Assembly: GCA_036499395.1 (NCBI GenBank)
Contig: DASYDW010000010.1
Coordinates: 216,213 to 280,212, forward strand
DNA length: 64,000 nucleotides
Source: Pirellulales bacterium
GTDB lineage: Bacteria > Planctomycetota > Planctomycetia > Pirellulales > JACPPG01
Reading direction: 5' to 3'
Shown here one piece after another: positions 62,701 through 64,000 of the stretch. Numbering within the stretch: position 1 is the first letter of the stretch; every line of letters starts with the position of its first letter. The notes under the pieces were generated by a model. It was not told the origin of the DNA and did not search any database. It saw only the letters and a program-made list of their open reading frames with translations. A program made the translations under genes and the position numbers.

Positions 62701-64000
62701 ATGTCGCGACAATCCGCATGCCGTGGACTGGGAAGCTCGACGATTAACCGTCGCGCGTTCTTGGAAACAACCGTTGCTGCCGGGGGCGCCGGCATCGCGT
62801 TACCGCAGTTGTTGGCGTCTCAGGCCAGCGCGCGCGAGTCAGGCGCAACGACGCGCAACACGGCCGTGATTCAGATCTGGCTGGGCGGCGGTCCCTCGCA
62901 ATTCGAAACCTATGATCCGAAGCCTGACGCGCCCGTCGAATATCGCGGCTCGTTCGGCGCGATCTCGACGCGATTGCCGGGCGTGCAAATTTGTGAAGTC
63001 TTGCCCCGGCACGCCGAGATTCTGGATCGCGTCGCAATCCTGCGCAGCGTCTACCACAACAGTGCCGACCATGACGCCGGCATGTACTTTTGCGTGACGG
63101 GCAAAGCCACCAAAAACCAACCCTCGACAGGTTCGATCACGGCCCGCATCCGCGGCGCGAATGCACCGGGATTGCCCGGTTACGTCCACCTCGGTTTTCA
63201 ACCTGTGGTCAACTTGGTGTTCGCGCCGAATTTTAAGGCCAGCTACCTCGGGAGCGGCTACGACCCGTTTTATCTGACCGACGATCCCGCGGACGCCAAG
63301 TTTCAGGTGCCGAATTTGCAACTGGCCGACGGCATGACGATCGACCGTTTGGGTAATCGGCGTGAGCTGCTGGCACATTTCGATCGGCTGCGCCGCAGCA
63401 ACGATCGCTCGGGCGTCATGCAAGCACTCGATCAATTCGACCAAGCTGCTTACGAGATGGTGACCGGCGCCGCCGCGCGCGAGGCTTTCGACCTGTCGCG
63501 CGAGGATCCGATGACCCGCGAGCGCTACGGCATGCACCGCTGGGGGCAAAGCTGTTTGCTCGCCCGGCGGCTGGTCGAAGCAGGCGTGACGTTCGTGACG
63601 GTGAATTTCGATCCGCATTCGTTCAGCTTCGACCAGCACGCCAGTATTCGGCAGGGAATGCTCAGCGCCGGGCCGCGCATGGACTCAGCCATTCCGTCGC
63701 TCGTCAATGATCTCATCGAACGTGGGCTGGATCGCCAGGTGCTGGTGATCGTGTGGGGCGAGTTTGGCCGTACACCGATGATTAACGCCTCGGCCGGCCG
63801 GGATCATTGGGGGCAGGTGATGAGCGTGTTGCTCGCCGGCGGTGGCCTGCGCATGGGGCAAGTCATCGGCTCGTCGAATGCCAAGGGTGAAGTGCCGAAG
63901 GATCGCCCACTGTTGCCGTATGACGTATTGGCGACGATGTACCGGCACCTGGGCATCGATCCGGCGACCAGCTTTGCCGATCTGTCGGGCCGGCCGCAAC
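62701..64000 (+). CDS. DUF1501 protein with Tat signal (3' end outside window)
   Basis: The frame is open from ATG at 62701 to the right edge. It begins with a Tat-type signal (NRRAFLETTVAAGGAGIALP) and continues with IQIWLGGGPSQFETYDPKP, the DUF1501 start, then SVYHNSADHDAGMYFCVTG, MTREMYG-like RYGMHRWGQSCLLARRLVEA and VIVWGEFGRTPM, which resembles alkaline phosphatase-type metal sites. DUF1501 proteins are abundant in planctomycetes and often paired with DUF1553/cytochrome proteins; no partner is visible here. Substrate unknown. Confidence 0.9.
   Translation, partial: MSRQSACRGLGSSTINRRAFLETTVAAGGAGIALPQLLASQASARESGATTRNTAVIQIWLGGGPSQFETYDPKPDAPVEYRGSFGAISTRLPGVQICEVLPRHAEILDRVAILRSVYHNSADHDAGMYFCVTGKATKNQPSTGSITARIRGANAPGLPGYVHLGFQPVVNLVFAPNFKASYLGSGYDPFYLTDDPADAKFQVPNLQLADGMTIDRLGNRRELLAHFDRLRRSNDRSGVMQALDQFDQAAYEMVTGAAAREAFDLSREDPMTRERYGMHRWGQSCLLARRLVEAGVTFVTVNFDPHSFSFDQHASIRQGMLSAGPRMDSAIPSLVNDLIERGLDRQVLVIVWGEFGRTPMINASAGRDHWGQVMSVLLAGGGLRMGQVIGSSNAKGEVPKDRPLLPYDVLATMYRHLGIDPATSFADLSGRPQ

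Overview
The window reads as a planctomycete chromosome segment, most likely from the Pirellulales or a near relative. The support is the gene families: a Tat-type DUF1501 protein, a Tat-type Gfo/Idh/MocA oxidoreductase, a DUF5117-type zinc metalloprotease, a HEAT-repeat protein, several groEL copies, and many short single-span proteins with a TRRRWFRFS-like start. Assignments rest on motifs read by eye; no database search was possible.

Layout. 1-3.95 kb: end of an EF-hand protein, a small zinc-ribbon protein, a GNAT-like protein divergent from an alpha-oxoamine synthase, and a CrcB fluoride channel. 4.4-11.1 kb: a chaperone block (groEL, groES, groEL, dnaJ, grpE) with two small zinc proteins; a near-perfect sigma-54 -24/-12 element lies upstream of the first groEL. 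11.3-23.2 kb: membrane protein, PII with a receiver-like partner, large metalloprotease, ribokinase-like kinase, mnmE and yidC (with a PDZ domain in its periplasmic part), metallophosphoesterase, tsaB.

23.2-33.3 kb: an accessory island between tsaB and nfo, visibly more A/T-rich. It holds a run of small membrane-anchored paralogues, many with a -10 box exactly six bases before the start codon (a leaderless layout), a gene broken by one in-frame TGA, transposase remnants with terminal inverted repeats, a tandem pair of secreted paralogues, and a serine-recombinase-like gene beside three strong palindromes. This is the most unusual part of the window.

33.3-64 kb: mainly housekeeping and catabolic genes. 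These include endonuclease IV, a parvulin isomerase, an acyl-CoA ligase/thiolase/SDR set, a RAYT transposase bounded by 140-base direct repeats built from REP palindromes, a PhnD-like binding protein, an RraA-like protein, glutamine synthetase, an MMPL transporter, a uronate-isomerase-like enzyme and pyruvate dehydrogenase E1 and E2. The end carries an esterase, HEAT-repeat protein, Gfo/Idh oxidoreductase, a membrane protein with one CxxCH motif, a two-repeat secreted protein and a DUF1501 protein cut by the window edge. No tRNA, rRNA or CRISPR array was seen.
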